Source of the DNA: Mesorhizobium sp. Root552
Lineage (GTDB): Bacteria; Pseudomonadota; Alphaproteobacteria; Rhizobiales; Rhizobiaceae
Length of the DNA stretch: 64,000 nt
Reading direction: 5' to 3'
NCBI RefSeq assembly: GCF_001427285.1
Contig: NZ_LMFV01000012.1
Span: 213,469-277,468, forward strand
The position numbers and the translations under genes are program-made. Shown in pieces: positions 62,875-64,000 of the stretch. Each line of letters opens with the position of its first letter. The stretch's first letter is position 1. The notes beneath the pieces were generated by a model. That model saw only the letters and a list, made by a program, of their open reading frames with translations, was not told the DNA's origin and did no database searches.

Positions 62875-63013
62875 GACCATGCTCCCGGTCCGGTTCGTGT
62901 CAAATCCTTCGGGCTTCGGCTTGGCCGTACTACCGGTACGACCTTCTCCGAACCCCTCGACCTTGCCGCGAACCAGCTCCGGCAGAATGGCCCAACTCGA
63001 CAGGAGCATGGTC
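62875..63013. repeat. Spacer bounded by an 11-bp inverted repeat
   Basis: gaccatgctcc (62875-62885) and ggagcatggtc (63003-63013) are perfect inverted copies that bound the spacer between the MotA-like and OmpA-like genes. No coding sequence inside. Possibly a regulatory or inserted element. Confidence 0.4.
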
Positions 63014-64000
63014 TAATTGACCCCCTGCTTCTTCAGGGCGTCGGCAATCTTGTCCAGCGTTTCACGCATGGCGCGCTGCTCGTCCGACTGGGCCTCGACC
63101 CAATCGCGCATGATCTGCTGCTCGGAGCGCATGTTCTTGACGAGGCCGGAGATGCCGTCGGCGAGGTTGGCCATGGCGGTTGCCACGCGCGGGTTTGCCC
63201 CGCCGGTTTCCTGCATCGAGCGCAGGCGTTCGGACAGCGCGCGGATCTCGTCGGAGGTTTCCGCCTTCAGGCCCTCGGGAACGGCGATGTCCGACGACAG
63301 GTCGGTGACGGAGGACAGCCAGTTTTCGAGCTCGGTATAGAAACGGTTCTGGGCGCGGCCGGACTGGAGGTCGAGGAAGCCCAGCACCAGCGAGCCGGAG
63401 AGGCCGAACAGCGAGGACGAAAAGGCCGTGCCCATGCCGGACAGCGGCGCGGCGAGGCCTTGCTTCAAGGCTTCGAGAACCGAAGCGGAATCGCCGGTGC
63501 CCGGATCGAGCGACTGGATGGTTTCGCCGATGGAGCCGATGGTATGCAGCAGGCCCCAGAAGGTGCCGAGCAGGCCGAGGAAGATCAGGAGCCCGACGAG
63601 ATAGCGCGAGGTGTCGCGGCTTTCGTCGAGGCGGGTCGCGATCGAATCCAGCATGGTGCGCATGGAACTGGTGGAGAAAGCCATCGAGGCCGAGCGCCCG
63701 AGCATCGCCTTCATCGGCGCCAGAAGCACGGGTTCGGTCGTTTCGGAACCGGCGCGGAAGGAATTGACCCAGCGCACTTCGCGAAACAGCCGTCCGACCT
63801 GAGCGAACGCCAGCAGGATGCCGACGATGAGAACGCCGAGGATCAGGCCGTTGAGGCCGGGATTGGTGACGAAGGCGGCCTGGATCTGGCGGGTGAGGAT
63901 GATGGCAATGAAGCCGACGATGGCAAGGAAGATGACCATCGTCAGCAGGAAGACTTGCGGGCTGGACAGCTTGTGCGGATCATAGCTCAGCACATCCGAG
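63013..64000 (-). CDS. MotA/TolQ/ExbB-like proton-channel protein, 5' end at the window edge
   Basis: At least 326 residues from a GTG at 63993. The frame stays open to the edge (SD before it), so the true start may lie outside. Membrane helices at about 14-34, 44-63, 133-153 and 192-212. GLLIFLGLLGTFWGLLHTIGSIG and PLSGMGTAFSSSLFGLSGSLVLGFLDLQ are the MotA/TolQ helix motifs. The C-terminal 90 residues are helical and cytoplasmic. Together with the downstream OmpA-like protein it should form a proton-driven motor across the inner membrane. Adjacent to, and on the same strand as, the OmpA-like gene. Confidence 0.85.
   Translation of the reverse strand, partial: SDVLSYDPHKLSSPQVFLLTMVIFLAIVGFIAIILTRQIQAAFVTNPGLNGLILGVLIVGILLAFAQVGRLFREVRWVNSFRAGSETTEPVLLAPMKAMLGRSASMAFSTSSMRTMLDSIATRLDESRDTSRYLVGLLIFLGLLGTFWGLLHTIGSIGETIQSLDPGTGDSASVLEALKQGLAAPLSGMGTAFSSSLFGLSGSLVLGFLDLQSGRAQNRFYTELENWLSSVTDLSSDIAVPEGLKAETSDEIRALSERLRSMQETGGANPRVATAMANLADGISGLVKNMRSEQQIMRDWVEAQSDEQRAMRETLDKIADALKKQGVN

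Noticed and set aside
1-64000. CRISPR array, prophage, integrase or toxin-antitoxin module
   Set aside because: No regularly spaced direct repeats, no phage or recombinase genes, and no small gene pairs of known toxin-antitoxin families.

Overview
The window is chromosomal DNA of an alphaproteobacterium of the order Hyphomicrobiales (Rhizobiales), most likely the family Phyllobacteriaceae (Mesorhizobium/Aminobacter-like). The evidence is the high GC content, many genes of families typical of this order (DUF1013/TrcR, DUF1127, DUF1192, DUF2125, DUF3108, TIGR02302, TIGR02204, CpdR), a SAM-II riboswitch before metA, and the palindromic intergenic repeats common in rhizobia. Nearly all of it is core genome. 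I saw no prophage, plasmid genes, CRISPR array, tRNA, rRNA or complete insertion sequence.

Layout. 1-6 kb: ispA (cut by the left edge), mtgA, rpmF, a small membrane protein, an ArsR regulator, an MFS transporter, DUF1192, a quinone oxidoreductase and a 46-residue DUF1127 protein. 6-13 kb: trcR, an M19 dipeptidase, matB, then the PHB module phaR / phaA-phaB. 13-18 kb: a glycine-zipper lipoprotein, rpsP, chorismate mutase, ffh, a CPBP protease, an SH3 protein and a lytic transglycosylase. 18.9-23.2 kb: the ugpBAEC glycerol-3-phosphate importer, in which ugpE carries a one-base frameshift. 23.4-30 kb: tlpA diverging from argH-lptM-lysA, TIGR02302 and a glyoxalase-fold protein. 30-36.4 kb: a LysR regulator, cpdR, hpt, ftsE-ftsX, a YdcF protein and plsC. 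36.4-46.9 kb: aldo/keto reductase, ChaC, DUF2125, tyrC-hisC, SAM-II-metA, a methyltransferase, gloB, a DUF985 cupin, YhhN, a YddG-like exporter and DUF3108. 47-52.6 kb: rpmB, a preQ1-I riboswitch with yhhQ, a glyoxalase-fold protein, a repeat-rich non-coding kilobase, an orphan MoxR ATPase, 6S RNA with fau, and ymdB. 52.7-64 kb: TPR protein, TerC, MBL-fold protein, yebC, a SelW-like protein, rpmE, an ABCB exporter, M32 carboxypeptidase, DUF1304, a secreted unknown, and a MotB/OmpA-like plus MotA/TolQ-like pair at the right edge.

Functional links. phaA and phaB make (R)-3-hydroxybutyryl-CoA, with the repressor gene phaR beside them; phaC is not in the window. tyrC-hisC, chorismate mutase, argH, lysA and metA serve amino-acid synthesis. 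trcR, cpdR and ftsEX serve cell-cycle and division control. mtgA, the lytic transglycosylase and the OmpA-like protein act on the cell wall.

The most notable observations are RNA and repeat structures. A preQ1-I riboswitch appears to use the yhhQ start codon as one arm of its pseudoknot. The 6S RNA can be folded by hand. Two families of short inverted-repeat elements abut stop codons, and one copy is nested inside another family. A structured leader precedes rpmB. The ugpE frameshift is the one clear broken gene.
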